A stretch of 64,000 nucleotides of DNA, from the NCBI GenBank assembly GCA_047967505.1, contig CM106541.1, one strand, 5' to 3'. The notes under the pieces are model-generated. The model was not told the DNA's origin. It made no database searches and saw nothing but the letters and a program-made list of their open reading frames with translations. Origin of the DNA: Dipteris shenzhenensis. Its lineage: Eukaryota; Polypodiophyta; Polypodiopsida; Gleicheniales. This document shows, in pieces, positions 1 to 9,957 of the stretch (positions within the stretch are counted from its first letter, which is position 1; each line of letters begins with the position of its first letter). A program made the translations under genes and the position numbers.

Positions 1-90
1 TGCTTTTTTTGGTTCGCTCACTTTTCCTCGCTCGCTTTTTGGTAATCCTCGAATTAAACATCTAAATTCCCGATGTGAACCACACAAGAG

Positions 91-579
91 ATGAGTGATG
101 AGCGGCTGCTACCTCAATTCCTCATCATACTAAGGGATGCTAAGTTGCATGATCATCTGTTCACTGTAAATCCCACATCCTTCGAGTTGTGCAACAAGAC
201 TACCATGCTCCTGGATGACAAAATGAAGGATAAGGTGCATCCCAAGAAATAACTTGTGGCTCCTTCAATAGTGTCTCATTTTGGCAAGTCCAGTAGCTTT
301 ATCAAGACCAAGGATGTTGTCCAAGGGGCTAAGGGCACAAACATGGATGAGGTAGCCATGGACCTGCTGAATCGAGTAGCCCAACAACTCAAGAGTGGGT
401 TGGGCAGAGAAGGCCCAAGTAATCCACACTTGTTTCCAAGGCAAGACAACATGTGGTATGGAATATGCATGGGCAACCACACAATGAATGAGTGCCCTTG
501 CCTACGGGAAAGGCCAGCTGTGCTCATTGTGCTAGGTGGGGAAATCATGAAACTTCACAATGTCGATACCCCAAGCTGA
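91..579 (+). pseudogene. gag fragment with a degenerate zinc knuckle
   Basis: One frame stays open from the ATG at 91 to the stop at 579 except for a single TAA at 250-252. The first part (FLIILRDAKLHDHLFTVNP) has the helical look of a Ty3 capsid. Near 451-495 the residues YGICMGNHTMNEC match a CCHC zinc knuckle whose first Cys has become Tyr. Retrotransposon gag proteins package RNA through such knuckles. The family assignment is by pattern only. Confidence 0.55.
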
Positions 580-1238
580 TGCCCCCACACATGTACCAAC
601 AAGGCTAGCCGTTGTCCTTACTGGCACCACCTAACCAGTATAATTAGGGCCAAATAGCCTTACAAGGAGCCCCCTAAGACAACCAAGGGCCATTACGGGC
701 TTAGAATTTGCCATTGCCACTGCCAGTTCTAGGTCCACAACCCCCACCACCACGAATTTACTCCCATACACCAAGTAATCATCAAGGAGCCATCAAGCGA
801 GTGGGAGGACCCTTACTATGCCTTGTCAACATTTGAACCATCTGATATGGAGTATATTTGCTTTCACCTCTGATATGGAGTATATCTTGGACACAGTTTC
901 CATGATCATTGATGATCAGCAGATTAGTCTACATGACATTCGAACATCGAATCAATCATATCGCATTGCATCATGCTTGGATCCAGTTATCACCACCACC
1001 TCTTTCAATCAACAGATCAGCACAAGGATACCTATGCATCAATGCAGTCCTGCCCCAGTGCAGTGGACATCATCAAGTTCAGCAACTTGGGGAGACTCAG
1101 TGTTTTAGTATGCACTTATGGTTGTCGTACGAGTCAGATTAGTCATTATATTATGTAGGATGAGTAGTATATTCCAGTGTATTAGACGGCTCTAGCAATG
1201 TAGCCGCTAGGGACATGAATGCCATGAATCACAAACCG

Positions 1239-1531
1239 GCAATCCAATGTTATCTTGCCAAGGTTTGCATCATGCTAGTGAGTGTCCATACAAAACAATG
1301 GCCAACTAGGCCATAGCCTGTTATAAATGCCAAGGACCACAATTTCTTAAGGACTATCCATACAAGGATGATCAACCCGTACCTGGGATAACCACAACCA
1401 ATTCAAACAATTCCCTGTGTTTGGGTTGTGGGCTGGATCATCTATATAAAGATTGCCCCATGAGGAGAACTCCTAGACTCGGTCCTAATCCAAAGGCTAG
1501 CATTAACTTGCTGAGTATTGAGAGAGGCTAG
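1239..1531 (+). pseudogene. gag zinc-knuckle array (three degenerate CCHC units)
   Basis: Three knuckle-like units lie in the plus strand. CQGLHHASECP begins near 1250, with its leading Cys-x2 half shifted by a 1-nt loss. CYKCQGPQFLKDYP starts at 1319, with His and the last Cys changed. CLGCGLDHLYKDCP starts at 1418 and is close to intact. With the unit at 451-495 this makes four. The frame from 1319 ends at a TAG at 1529-1531. Confidence 0.6.
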
Positions 1532-1688
1532 GTGTCCTTAATATAATTGAATTTGATCACGATGGCCAAGCTAAGGCCATGAGTAAGTATCTCCACAAAC
1601 AAGCTTATACAGAGAAGGCAATTGCCTCCCAGTCTAAGGGCAAAGGCCAAATGAGTGCAGTTAAGGTAGGGAAAGGTTCAAACCGTCC

Positions 1689-2108
1689 TCATCTAGAGTG
1701 GTTTAGATGAAGAGACCACAACGATCTCCACCTCAACATCATCACGCACAATCAATCTTCAACCCCACTATACCATGGCTGGAGGATAGGCTTAGGGTAG
1801 GTGAAACAATTTCGCATAGATGGGATGCAAGCCCAGTTGGTCAAAATTAATACCCCAGCCCAAGCATAGAAAAGCAACGCCTGGCAGAGGCACAGGTCTC
1901 TTCATCTAGAGTGGTTTAGATGAAGAGACCACAACGATCTCCACCTCAACATCATCACGCACAATCAATCTTCAACCCCACTATACCATGGCTGGAGGAT
2001 AGGGTTAGGGTAGGTGAAACAATTTCGCATAGATGGGATGCAAGCCCAGTTGGTCAAAATTAATACCCCAGCCCAAGCATAGAAAAGCAATGCCTGGCAG
2101 AGGCACAG
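1689..2108. repeat. 213-bp-offset tandem duplication inside the Ty3 remnant
   Basis: Bases 1689-1895 recur at 1902-2108 with about two differences (C/G in ggatag[c/g]gtt-like sequence and C/T in caa[c/t]gcc). The copies are separated by a short spacer that is part of a palindrome (see the hairpin at 1895-1930). The near identity means the duplication is much younger than the decay of the host element. Confidence 0.95.
1895..1930. repeat. perfect 14-bp hairpin at the duplication junction
   Basis: The arm GGTCTCTTCATCTA (1895-1908) pairs perfectly with TAGATGAAGAGACC (1917-1930) around the 8-nt loop 1909-1916. At the matching place in the first copy (about 1684-1717) only the inner 6-7 bases pair. 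The outer part of the left arm is therefore new sequence made at the junction. Confidence 0.95.
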
Positions 2109-2460
2109 CACAGTTAGTTCGAGAATGTCATGAGAGATTTGAGCAACAGCTCAAGACTAGCAAAATCATGGACACCATCCACCCCAACTGTCAAATTCCA
2201 AAAAGAACCTTAAATCCCTTGCCTACCCTAAATAAGGTGGATGAGATAGTCACAAATAGCACCTCATGGGGGAAGTCCTATTGCATCATAATGTGTTTGA
2301 TGAGGACCCTACTGGCAACATGTTGTAGATGAGGACCTCATACAGTTTTAGGGGTTGAAGAACCACAGTTGGAAGGCTGAGAATCGATTGGCCAGCCGTG
2401 GGATGTTGTCGGTCTTGCTGCCTTCTTGTCCACATAGATAAAGATGCCCATAACTACCAT

Positions 2461-2930
2461 GTTAAGAGGAAATCCCATCCTTTGGAGAGATCTCTCCGAT
2501 TTTATGAATGGAAAGATGGTCAACCCAGAAGAAGTGGACACCCAGGTCATTGAAGCCCCGCACAAGGAGCCAAATGTGCTAAGTTACCAGTCCAATAAGC
2601 TGGGCTAGTGCTTCAAGAGCAATGACACGAATGCTGTAATTCTAATATTTGGCAAAAATAAGAAGGCCACGGCTATCTTGGATGGCGGAGCGAGTGTCAG
2701 CATCATCACAAAGCAGTGCTAGGCAGTATGGGGAAATTTCAAAATGGACATCACCAAAATGGGGAAAGCTAGTGGGAGTCCTAAAGGACATAAAGATCCA
2801 AACCTTTGGTCTCACCTACCATGTTTGGTTTGTGGTGATGAACTTCCACAGGTAGCTGGATGGCTATGATGTCATCCTAGGCAGACCTTTTATGCATGCC
2901 ACAAGTCTAGTACATGATTGGGCCTCTATA
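2461..2930 (+). pseudogene. retropepsin-like (Ty3 protease) fragment
   Basis: The segment ATAILDGGASVSIITKQC (about 2666-2720) has the shape of a plant Ty3 aspartic protease active site, with D-G-G-A where many families have D-[ST]-G-A. It is followed in the usual order by a strand near 2810-2855 (GLTYHVWFVVM) and by LDGYDVILGRPFMHAT near 2856-2905. Stops at 2718-2720 and 2854-2856 break the frame, so it is inactive. Such proteases process gag-pol polyproteins. Confidence 0.65.
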
Positions 2931-2989
2931 GGATTTATTTGCTCAAGGATGAGCAAATTGTAAGGGTCAACCTACAGACCTGGAAGGCA

Positions 2990-3300
2990 CACCCCATGAC
3001 TGGAAATCTATTTGCGATCGATTTGACTCAGAGAACTACCCCCATAAATGTGTTCCAAGCCTATAATAAAAAGGATATGGGTGAGGACTGAGATGCGCAC
3101 TGGTATGCTCCATTGTTGGAGCTTGAGTTCTCCCAAAATTGGATGCATGTCTTGGCAACTATAGATGCACTTGAAAAGATAGGGACCAAGATGGTGGCTT
3201 ACAATCCTAAGGGGCCAGGCATGGTAGTTCCCATCAACATTGGGGATGGGCAAGAAGCAAGTTTTTTGCATGAGTTTTGAAGCGAGTTTTATTCGGCAAC
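2990..3300 (+). pseudogene. post-protease linker of the Ty3 remnant
   Basis: A plus-strand frame reads NLFAIDLTQRTTPINVFQAY, and further on AYNPKGPGMVVPINIGDG, with stops at about 3090 and 3279. It follows the protease directly and looks like spacer before a reverse transcriptase, which is not present. The CT microsatellite follows at 3337. Confidence 0.4.
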
Positions 3301-3336
3301 CACCACATTTTTTTCTACCTATTCCACTTGTGGCAC

Positions 3337-3433
<97 letters not shown>

Positions 3434-3510
3434 GTGTGTGTGTGCGTGCATACCCCCCCCTATGTGTGTGTGTGTGTGTGGGGGGGGGCTATGTGTGTGT
3501 GTGTGTGTGC
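3337..3510. repeat. compound microsatellite (CT)n-(TG)n-Gn-(TG)n
   Basis: A long CT tract with two CCAT interruptions (3337-3429) is followed by TG tracts (about 3434-3480 and 3492-3510) around a run of G. Several long open frames cross it, but they encode only SLSLSL or VCVCVC and are artefacts of the repeat. Confidence 0.95.
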
Positions 3511-3816
3511 ATAACCCCCATGGATGATTTTTTCCTATTAATTTCATTAAGAAGTGAAACTTTTATATTGGTGTCGAAAGTTTTATGCCCTTAAAAAAAT
3601 AAAGGTTTGAAAAATTTGCCAAGATTTGAAACTTTTATGAGAAAAAATTTAAAGTTTTGCAAGGATTTACAACTTTTATTTAAAATTCAAAAGAATATAT
3701 ATGCAATTGTAGTATGTTCTACAAATATTGTGAAATTTAAAAAAATAGCTCGATAAACTTTTGCTAAGATTTTATATTAATATATAAGTATAGCTTCGAT
3801 AAAAACATCCCTGACA

Positions 3817-3868
<52 letters not shown>
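3511..3868. other. AT-rich gap ending in a (CT)n tract
   Basis: 3511-3821 is AT-rich with no coding signal that I can see. A (CT)n microsatellite occupies about 3822-3868. The 3' end of the minus-strand pseudogene lies beyond, at 4013. Confidence 0.8.
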
Positions 3869-4012
3869 TTATTTCACGAATGCAGACAAAGAAATCACAT
3901 GCAAGCACTAGACATAAGTCCATGCTACTTGATTTTAAACCAAAAATTTAGTACTTCGAGTCTCAAACAATAATAATTTTAATGATATTTCAAAGCAACA
4001 TTACAATTTTGT

Positions 4013-4620
4013 TTATTCTTCCATGGGCGGCACATGGAAGGGGTTTTTGGACACAAAATCCTCAACTGTCCCGGTATGGTTTGGCATTCGGTGTAGATAG
4101 GGCAAGAGACTTGAGTGGAGAACTGTATCCATGCAATCCCCCATAAAAGTGGGTCAGACAATGTACGTGTTTGTGAGATTTCAATCCATCTTCTCTGCAT
4201 TGTCATCCACAAACAACGTTGCTAAAGGGTTAAAGTGTTGCCAATCGATGTCGGCCAAGCGCTTCCTAAACTTGGGCTTCACATGCCCCTGTCCTCTTCC
4301 TAAATCTGTGACCTGTGTGGTACATTTATTCTGGCTATACTCAAACACAAAGAAGGGTGTGTAGCCAATGGCTTGGCGACATTCTCCCTTAAGCAAGCCA
4401 ACAATCTCTGCAGATTGTCTTGTTGTACCGAGCTCCAAATAGCCACATCAAACTGCCTCCCCACCTCATGTAGGAACTCGGGTACACCAGGTCTTAGCAG
4501 GATCTAGTGGCTCTACAACTCTAACGCCTTGGACGGCAAGGCACCCTGCGTCTTTAGCCTCCTATACAGCAACACCCCGTTCAAATAAAAAATAACCAGC
4601 TTCCTCGAAGCTGGGGGCAA
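4013..4620 (-). pseudogene. exon j, FCP1/SCP-type HAD phosphatase domain
   Basis: After acceptor ggctaacag the frame reads RKLVIFYLNGVLLYRR, which fits HAD motif I of FCP1-like phosphatases except that the nucleophile Asp is Tyr (codon 4585-4587). Next come LRPGVPEFLHEV and FDVAIWSSVQQDN (motif II region). After a frameshift there are FFVFEYSQNKCTT, HVKPKFRKRLADI and LFVDDNAEKMD (VDD at 4202-4207, motif IV), then VEDFVSKNPFH, typical of the domain end, and a TAA at 4013-4015. Working family members remove phosphate from Ser/Thr, such as in the RNA polymerase II C-terminal domain. The lost Asp, two TAGs and the shift rule out activity. Confidence 0.75.
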
Positions 4621-4756
4621 CTGTTAGCCACAAGCCTGATGAGATTACAAAAATGCAATATTGCATAAAGGAAAAACCAGTGAAAAACCCTTTTATGATT
4701 ACAACTCATACCTCTCTCTTTCCCTGCACACATATTGTGGTTTCTGAGTGCACCAC

Positions 4757-5436
4757 CTGTGAGCAAAAAAACATCCACTTCTTTTGGCATCCCGTTTCTT
4801 CACATAAATGCCTATCCTCCCCAATCTTTATGAGAAGGGCCTCCAATCCTTTCATTGTCCCTATGAATATAAGGACACCATTGTCTGCAAGCACTCGATC
4901 GACAAGATCGAATGCATTGTAAGCATTTTGTCCAAAATCGTTCCACCACTGAACGACATCCCCTAGTCCAAATATCGGTGATGCATCAGGGAGGCGAACC
5001 ACCACGATTTTGCATGAGCTATCTATGCTCTAACCATCTACCTCTAAACACTTCCCGTGGTTCACCTACCCCAGAGACTCCAATAACCAGCTGAAGTTCT
5101 CATAATTTCGCTCATTTTGTAGCGAACTTCCTGCTTGGAATGGATTGCATATAATAAATTGCCTTTTCAGTGGAATGTGCTTGGTGGATGTCTCCATGTG
5201 CATAGACATCTCACATGCAACATCAAGATGCCTCTCTCAGACCTCCTTGCCCCTAGCTGTGTTCAAGAAACTCATAGTTACAAGTGCCTCAACAATGGAT
5301 TATTGATTTGCATGGATCTTGTTGCTCTAGACCTTATTACAAGTGGATTGTTCGCACTCTCTTGGTAGGTCCTCCTCATTCTCTTTGTGTCCACCTAATG
5401 CTTGTATGTTTGCAATTGTGGCCACATCAACTCTAG
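4757..5436 (-). pseudogene. exon i, methyltransferase-like
   Basis: After acceptor gctgttgtag the frame gives ARVDVATIANIQALGG, HLDVACEMSMHMETSTKH, FIICNPFQAGSSLQNERNYE and, past a stop, KIVVVRLPDASPIFGLGDV, then AFDLVDRVLADNGVLIFIG at 4859-4915. A strand ending in a D/P-rich loop, then a helix leading into L-x-x-G-x-L-I-x-I-G, is how the C-terminal half of many SAM-dependent methyltransferases reads. The usual DPPY or GxGxG motifs are not intact. Five stops in 680 nt. It ends at CTCACAG|gtggtgc (4756/4757). Confidence 0.4.
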
Positions 5437-5510
5437 CTACAACAGCTAATGAAAATTATGTTTTAAAATGCTAATTAGGATAATAATCAAAAAATAAAGG
5501 AGCATGCTAC

Positions 5511-5992
5511 TTGCATGTTTGGGTTGGATGTGTGGACGTAGTTGTACCCCCACCTGCACTGGTGGATTGAGGGCCAACTGGCAGTGGTCCCACTTGACTA
5601 CTTTGTGTCAGTAATTTTTCAAGCGCCTGCCTTGTTGCATCTAGGAATTATGCCACACAAAGGTCCTCCTCACCTTGATCTCCGCATTGAGCTTTTCCCC
5701 TTGCAACTCCTATTTGGGTGCTTCCAACTTGTGCAGCTAGTGGCTCCATTTCTGCAGAAGCTAATACATTGCCAATTATTTGAGGCCCTCTAAAAAAATA
5801 AAAAACGTCCATGTGACTCAATCCAAATCAATTTTTGTCACAATCTTCTGTTGTACCTTTAGGTGCAAGATTGTCCAAGTCTATCGGGTTTATCTGGCCT
5901 CCCGATCTTTTTTTTTGCCACCTTGTTCTTTCAACCTCTTTCTTGCCCACTCTAGTAGATGCAGGCACCCCCACCTTGCTTGCTTCACTTTC
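5511..5992 (-). pseudogene. exons g and h
   Basis: Exon g (5857-5992) joins in phase to exon f and reads ESEASKVGVPASTRVGKK to NPIDLDNLAPK, then AAAG|gtacaac. Exon h (5511-5789), after a T-rich acceptor, reads GPQIIGNVLASAEMEPLAA onward through a TAA to QTCK. Both are Ser/Thr/Gln-rich and look like linker sequence. Confidence 0.45.
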
Positions 5993-6072
5993 CTGTAGTG
6001 TAGAGTCCTTTGTAAGTACATAAAATAACCTGGAAGAGAAATCTTTTGGGAGACACTTGAGCTTGTACATAC

Positions 6073-6592
6073 CGTCATTGTAGGCTTCTGCGGTTCTTTG
6101 GGTCCCCTTTGTTTGTCGTATGTCATCTACATTTCTTTCTCCTCTCGTGGGTGCTTCAAGAATAGTGGGCACTTCTTGTACACTTCCTCCGGCCACTTTT
6201 GATCCAACTAGAACTGCTCATATATTGATGTGTCTGAATCATTTATTGTGGCCCAATCCTTGCACTCGCCTGGAAAATGGCTCACGGCCTGGTTCGCCAC
6301 TTCTACAGACATGAAACTGGCACATCCAAAAGGTTGAGCCCACTAGGTTAGTCTCTCCACTATGAAACACAAATATATCTCACAAAAAATAGTGTGTCAT
6401 GAAAGCATACTGATACACATGCCGCTCCCTGTGTTTGCGCTTGGTTTCCTACGTGTGTCTAAAGAACTTATTCTCGTCGCACTCAATTGAGTAGAAATTT
6501 CTCCAGCGCCGTAAAATGTGGAGTCCAACTTCATGCATTTTGGACCACAGTGCCTCCCGTCTCAGCCAAGTCCTGAAAAAGCACACTTTCAT
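6073..6592 (-). pseudogene. exon f
   Basis: It begins after cttttctgtag. Coding-like frames include RRWRNFYSIECDENKFF, HRERHVYQYAFMTHYF and, after a one-base change in a T6 run near 6390, FMSVEVANQAVSHFPGECKD and PEEVYKKCPLFLKHPREEK. There are several TAG stops. It ends exactly at ATGACG|gtatgtac (6072/6073). Confidence 0.5.
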
Positions 6593-6691
6593 CTACAGAA
6601 AAGAGCCCAAAACAAGTGTTTGAGCAATCACAACACGATTCAAAAGCAAAGCAACCTATTCATCATGGGTTTAGGGTGTGCTAAAGCATAC

Positions 6692-6849
6692 GCTCAGGAA
6701 TTCCCATCATGACACACATCCCCTTGTCGTCGCTTGCCAGAGCTTCCATAGACCTTACTTTATCATCCTCGGTCAACCCCGACGTTGCGAGGGTATATAG
6801 CCTCATCACCCCCAGGGGCTTCATCCCCTAGTCTAGAGTGGTGACAGTC
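6692..6849 (-). pseudogene. exon e
   Basis: It follows acceptor ggtttgcag and completes the split codon from exon d, giving K-TVTTLD. A TAG interrupts, then GMKPLGVMRLYTLATSGL and MCVMMGIPE follow. The likely donor is GAGC|gtatgc (6691/6692). No family recognised. Confidence 0.5.
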
Positions 6850-6948
6850 CTGCAAACCAAAAGTGGCTTCAATAAAGAATCACTTTGTACACAAGCTTGT
6901 CATCTATAATCGTTGTCATTCCACATGTAATCCCCACAATTTACTTAC

Positions 6949-7165
6949 TTGTACCATCTTGCCCCTAGTACAGGGTCAACCAACTTCAGGAGTTGATGCG
7001 TATGCTTCAAAAGCTTGTCGTTCACACTATAGTACGCTTTTCTCCATTTCTTTTGAAAGTCAACATCTGACAACTCACTATGGCTATGCATGACTAGACG
7101 CAAGTGTTTGTCATACGTGTCTTGCACATGCATTCGTTGCCTTGTCATCAAGCATATTACAAAAA
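6949..7165 (-). pseudogene. exon d, helical region
   Basis: After acceptor cttctctag it reads FVICLMTRQRMHVQDTYDK, then FQKKWRKAYYSVNDKLLKHT, uninterrupted to TACAA|gtaagtaa (6948/6949). The split codon (AA|G) is completed by exon e, which supports the intron. Confidence 0.6.
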
Positions 7166-7207
7166 CTAGAGAAGGAAAGGGAAAAGTGTCCCATTATCGA
7201 TCCTTAC

Positions 7208-7402
7208 CTTCCACATCAACTGTGCAATGACTAGAAGAGGGTTTTTGTACCAATGCACTTTCGTAGCTGCCTTCTTCCTGTGGGTGTCCAGCTAGTGTTT
7301 CAACTCAGTTGACAATCTTTGGTGGATTGCCACATCTGATATAGCATCCAACACTCTGGCCTCGCAAATGAGGTCCAAAAAAGCGGTGGTGACAAGCCCC
7401 TT
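7208..7402 (-). pseudogene. exon c, helical region
   Basis: Opens after ...gcacag with KGLVTTAFLDLICEAR and ends IAQLMWK|gtaagg (7207/7208). There is a single in-frame TAG (after TELKH), easily explained by CAG to TAG. It is clearly coding in origin but I recognise no domain. Confidence 0.55.
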
Positions 7403-7502
7403 CTGTGCTAACTTGGAGTCAAAAGCAACATATTAAACAATCCTTAAGTGAGGGCGAGGCAAATAAAGACATAGTGCATTCATCAAGAATCATCGAACTC
7501 AC

Positions 7503-7905
7503 CTGTTCGTTCTTGATAATTCAGACAACAAATCTCCTTCATGGCTACTAATGTTGAATCACCCAAATAAATGGACTACAATACCACCCTCTGTGGCGAT
7601 GGTTCCCATCCCAAATGTAAAATAAGGAATTCGACAAGAATGCCCACTCTGTGTTCCTAATTTCTTCCTCAAATTCTTCGTGCTTTCGGAGCCAGTGCGC
7701 ATTCTACTCCCTTTTCACATCCTCGTCCACGTCTCTCTTTTGCATCTTTGGTGTGGTGGTGGACACGATGAAGACACCCAAACCTGTCAAGTACCCACTC
7801 GAGAAGAATGTTTCTTGCATCTCTTGGGTGCAGGATGTGTTCTAGTGAATATATTGGGAGCAATTGACACGAGGGGATCGAGGGCAGAGGAATATTTTTT
7901 TCCAC
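7503..7905 (-). pseudogene. exon b, possible ParB/sulfiredoxin-like segment
   Basis: The acceptor ttgtag at 7906-7911 opens in phase 0 with VEKNIPLPSIP, then YSLEHILHPRDARN. A frameshift leads to KHEEFEEEIRNTEWAFLSNS and LFYIWDGNHRHRGWYC. LPLxxIxP-NPR-like followed by DGNHR is the general layout of ParB/Srx-fold domains. That assignment is tentative, since stops follow and nothing confirms a fold. It ends at the consensus donor AACAG|gtgagt (7502/7503). Confidence 0.35.
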
Positions 7906-7993
7906 CTACAAGGAATTTTTTTAATTTAGCCCAGACATCCGTTCTCTCTCCGTGCCTTGAGATTATAGACCTTCAAAAGACCAAACTACTCAC

Positions 7994-8863
7994 AGTGAAT
8001 GATTGTAGCTGGTCCTCAATGCACTCCCACATGATTGTCTTGTCACAGGAGGCGCTCAATACCGTCTCTCCAAGGACACCCTCCTCGTCATCATCCTCGG
8101 ACTCCTCTTTGGCCAGTCGCTTTGGCGCACGTTGACCTCTGCCTTTGCCGCATCACCCCTAGGAAGAGGGTGTGCTCTCACTTTTGCTACGCTTGTTGAA
8201 GGAACTATCCTCATTTTCTTCCTCCTCCTCTTCTTTGATTGAATTGTCTCACATCACAAGTTTCCTCTTTCCTTTGGATTCCCGCTTAGAAGCACTGGCG
8301 GTAGCCCCATTAGATGTCACCAAGGCTTCATGGAGTTTCGAGGATAGGCCTCCCATCGATGATGCACTGATAAGAATCTGCACATCCGAGGGATTGAGCC
8401 GAATCGTCCTTCTTCGTCTACCTCCCCCTTGCATTGAAGTAGCACCCCTGGGACCACGCAGTCTTCCTCTCGCAGAAGTTGCACCCCTCGTCGGAGGCAT
8501 GTCCTCATCATCAGGTTGGGCTATATCATTAAGTCTCTATTCATAGAAATTGGTAAAATGGGTTCAAGAAAATCCAACAAAGCCCACTCTAAGTTGATGC
8601 AAAGGAAGGACATGATAGAAGAGCTCACCACTTGTTTAACGGGCTGTACGAGTAAGGCGTTCTCTTTGAGGTCCATCAGTCCCATCCTTGTTGATTCCTT
8701 TCAATGGGGCTTTATCATACATGCACAAAATGATGACACCAACGTCACTGGACCGAATGCCTTCCGACTCATGTGTCTCACGGATGTGCATCTGAGCCAT
8801 GGGATCATATTTATCATCATACAAGATGATGATGTCATCTCGCTTGAATACAGGTGATGCCAT
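7994..8863 (-). pseudogene. exon a of the FCP1-like pseudogene (charged N-terminal region)
   Basis: It starts MASPVFKRDDIIILYDD at 8863. One frame continues with scattered stops (for example 8636 and 8249) through an Arg/Gly-rich stretch (8249-8500), a KRESKGKRK basic cluster, a run of Glu and an EESEDDDEE acidic cluster. It ends at donor ACT|gtgagt (7993/7994). The charge pattern suggests a nuclear protein; that is inference. Confidence 0.45.
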
Positions 8864-8980
8864 TCTTGCTAGGATGCGGATTGAGGATATGGTACAAAGT
8901 TAGGGTTTGCAAGACCTACATTTATGGCACAAAAACCCTCATTACAAGACAAAAAAGAGAAAGATAGAGGCCTTTCTAAG

Positions 8981-8982
8981 GC

Positions 8983-9050
<68 letters not shown>

Positions 9051-9079
9051 GGAGGGAGGGAGGGAGGGAGGGAGGGAGG

Positions 9080-9130
<51 letters not shown>

Positions 9131-9154
9131 GAGTGTGTGTGTGTGTGCATTTGT

Positions 9155-9232
<78 letters not shown>

Positions 9233-9237
9233 TGTGT
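8981..9237. repeat. long compound microsatellite (GA)n-(GGGA)n-(GA)n-(TG)n-(GA)n-(TG)n
   Basis: An uninterrupted run of GA, GGGA/GGA and TG repeats. The open frames across it encode only RERERE, SLSLSL or VCVCVC. Its right-hand (TG)n directly abuts the dispersed repeat at 9238. Confidence 0.95.
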
Positions 9238-9810
9238 TTAGATTAAAAAGTCCCATCCATAATTGAGCCATACAATTAATTCCATCAATTGGATAAAAAG
9301 TTTTTTTTAAAAAGGGAAACATATGAGAAAAAAAATGTTTATTAAGACATCTAAGTTGAAAAATGCAATAACCAAAGTTTGCAAAAAATTTTACCAAAAT
9401 TAAGAATTTTCAATAATATTGAGTTTGACAAACATGGTATTGAAAAAAGATGTCGAATCCTCAAGCAATCCATGTTCTGAGGTCAGGGTCCACTTACCTG
9501 CCACCATTCAAACAAACTAGATGTTAGAACATCATAGTTATGATTGGGTAGACAGGTAATGCCTGTTTTCCCCGGCTTGTTATCACTTTACCTAGGAATA
9601 TAGACAACCATATGGATTCTTAGATTATATATATATAAAGTTTAAGTCACAAGTGGACTAAGGAGCAAATCAGTGCATGGGTTGAGAAGGGAGATTAGTG
9701 AAGGTATGGGAGGATTAGTGTGCTTGGTGCATGGGTTGATTAAAAAGATAGTGTAAAGGAGAGATTTCATGGGGGGTTACTTAAAATAATAATTCATAGT
9801 TGAGGAAGTA

Positions 9811-9813
<3 letters not shown>
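9238..9813 (-). repeat. (CA)n-flanked dispersed repeat, copy I
   Basis: The reverse complement matches the repeats at 20725-21242 and 21627-22224. Shared landmarks are AAGCACACTAATCCTCCCAT, CTATATTCCTAGGTAAAG and GTTCTAACATCTAGTTTG-like strings. Both ends abut (TG)n tracts. There is no coding capacity, and I find no terminal inverted repeat by eye. Confidence 0.8.
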
Positions 9814-9878
<65 letters not shown>

Positions 9879-9880
9879 GG
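9811..9880. repeat. microsatellite (TG)n-(AG)n-Gn
   Basis: TG repeats then AG repeats then a run of about a dozen G, at the outer end of dispersed repeat copy I. Confidence 0.95.
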
Positions 9881-9957
9881 TACCTTGATAGCTCACTCAC
9901 AAAGTGAGTATCATGGGGGGGAAGCTTTTCCCAAAAGCATGTTTTTTTTGTTTTTCC

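Larger units (their letters stand above)
91..3330 (+). mobile_element. Ty3/gypsy-type retrotransposon remnant (gag to protease)
   Basis: A decayed plus-strand element. The order seen is gag-like ORF, zinc knuckles and retropepsin-like domain, with no recognisable reverse transcriptase, integrase or LTR. Reading frames are broken by many stops and shifts. The gag-protease order and the YDVILGRPF-type sequence after the protease favour Ty3 over copia. The element ends in a (CT)n tract near 3337, so the pol part is lost. Between 580 and 1238 I see only decayed, proline-rich coding-like sequence and nothing else. Confidence 0.7.
4013..8863 (-). pseudogene. multi-exon pseudogene: basic/acidic N-terminus, possible ParB-like and methyltransferase-like parts, C-terminal FCP1-type phosphatase
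   Basis: Ten coding-like blocks lie on the minus strand, separated by short GT-AG introns. Good donors (gtgagt, gtaagg, gtaagt, gtatgt) and pyrimidine-rich acceptors flank most of them, and the reading phase is carried across several junctions. The predicted protein would run from an ATG at 8863 to a natural-looking TAA at 4013-4015. In-frame stops and at least four frameshifts show that it is dead. The last exon is clearly related to FCP1/SCP HAD-family phosphatases. The exon before it looks like the second half of a Rossmann-type methyltransferase. An upstream exon has IWDGNHRHRGW, reminiscent of the DGxHR motif of ParB/sulfiredoxin-fold proteins. I do not recognise the whole architecture as a named family. 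One gene or two adjacent genes remains open, but spacing and phase favour one. Confidence 0.6.

Noticed and set aside
2338-2565. 75-residue minus-strand ORF
   Set aside because: It is antisense to the region leading into the Ty3 protease, which reads as coding on the plus strand.
3008-3594. Long open frames over the CT/TG microsatellite on both strands
   Set aside because: They encode only dipeptide repeats (SLSL, RERE, VCVC, HTHT) dictated by the microsatellite.
8869-9397. Overlapping 90-150-residue frames on both strands
   Set aside because: Same reason: produced by (GA)n, (GGGA)n and (TG)n tracts.
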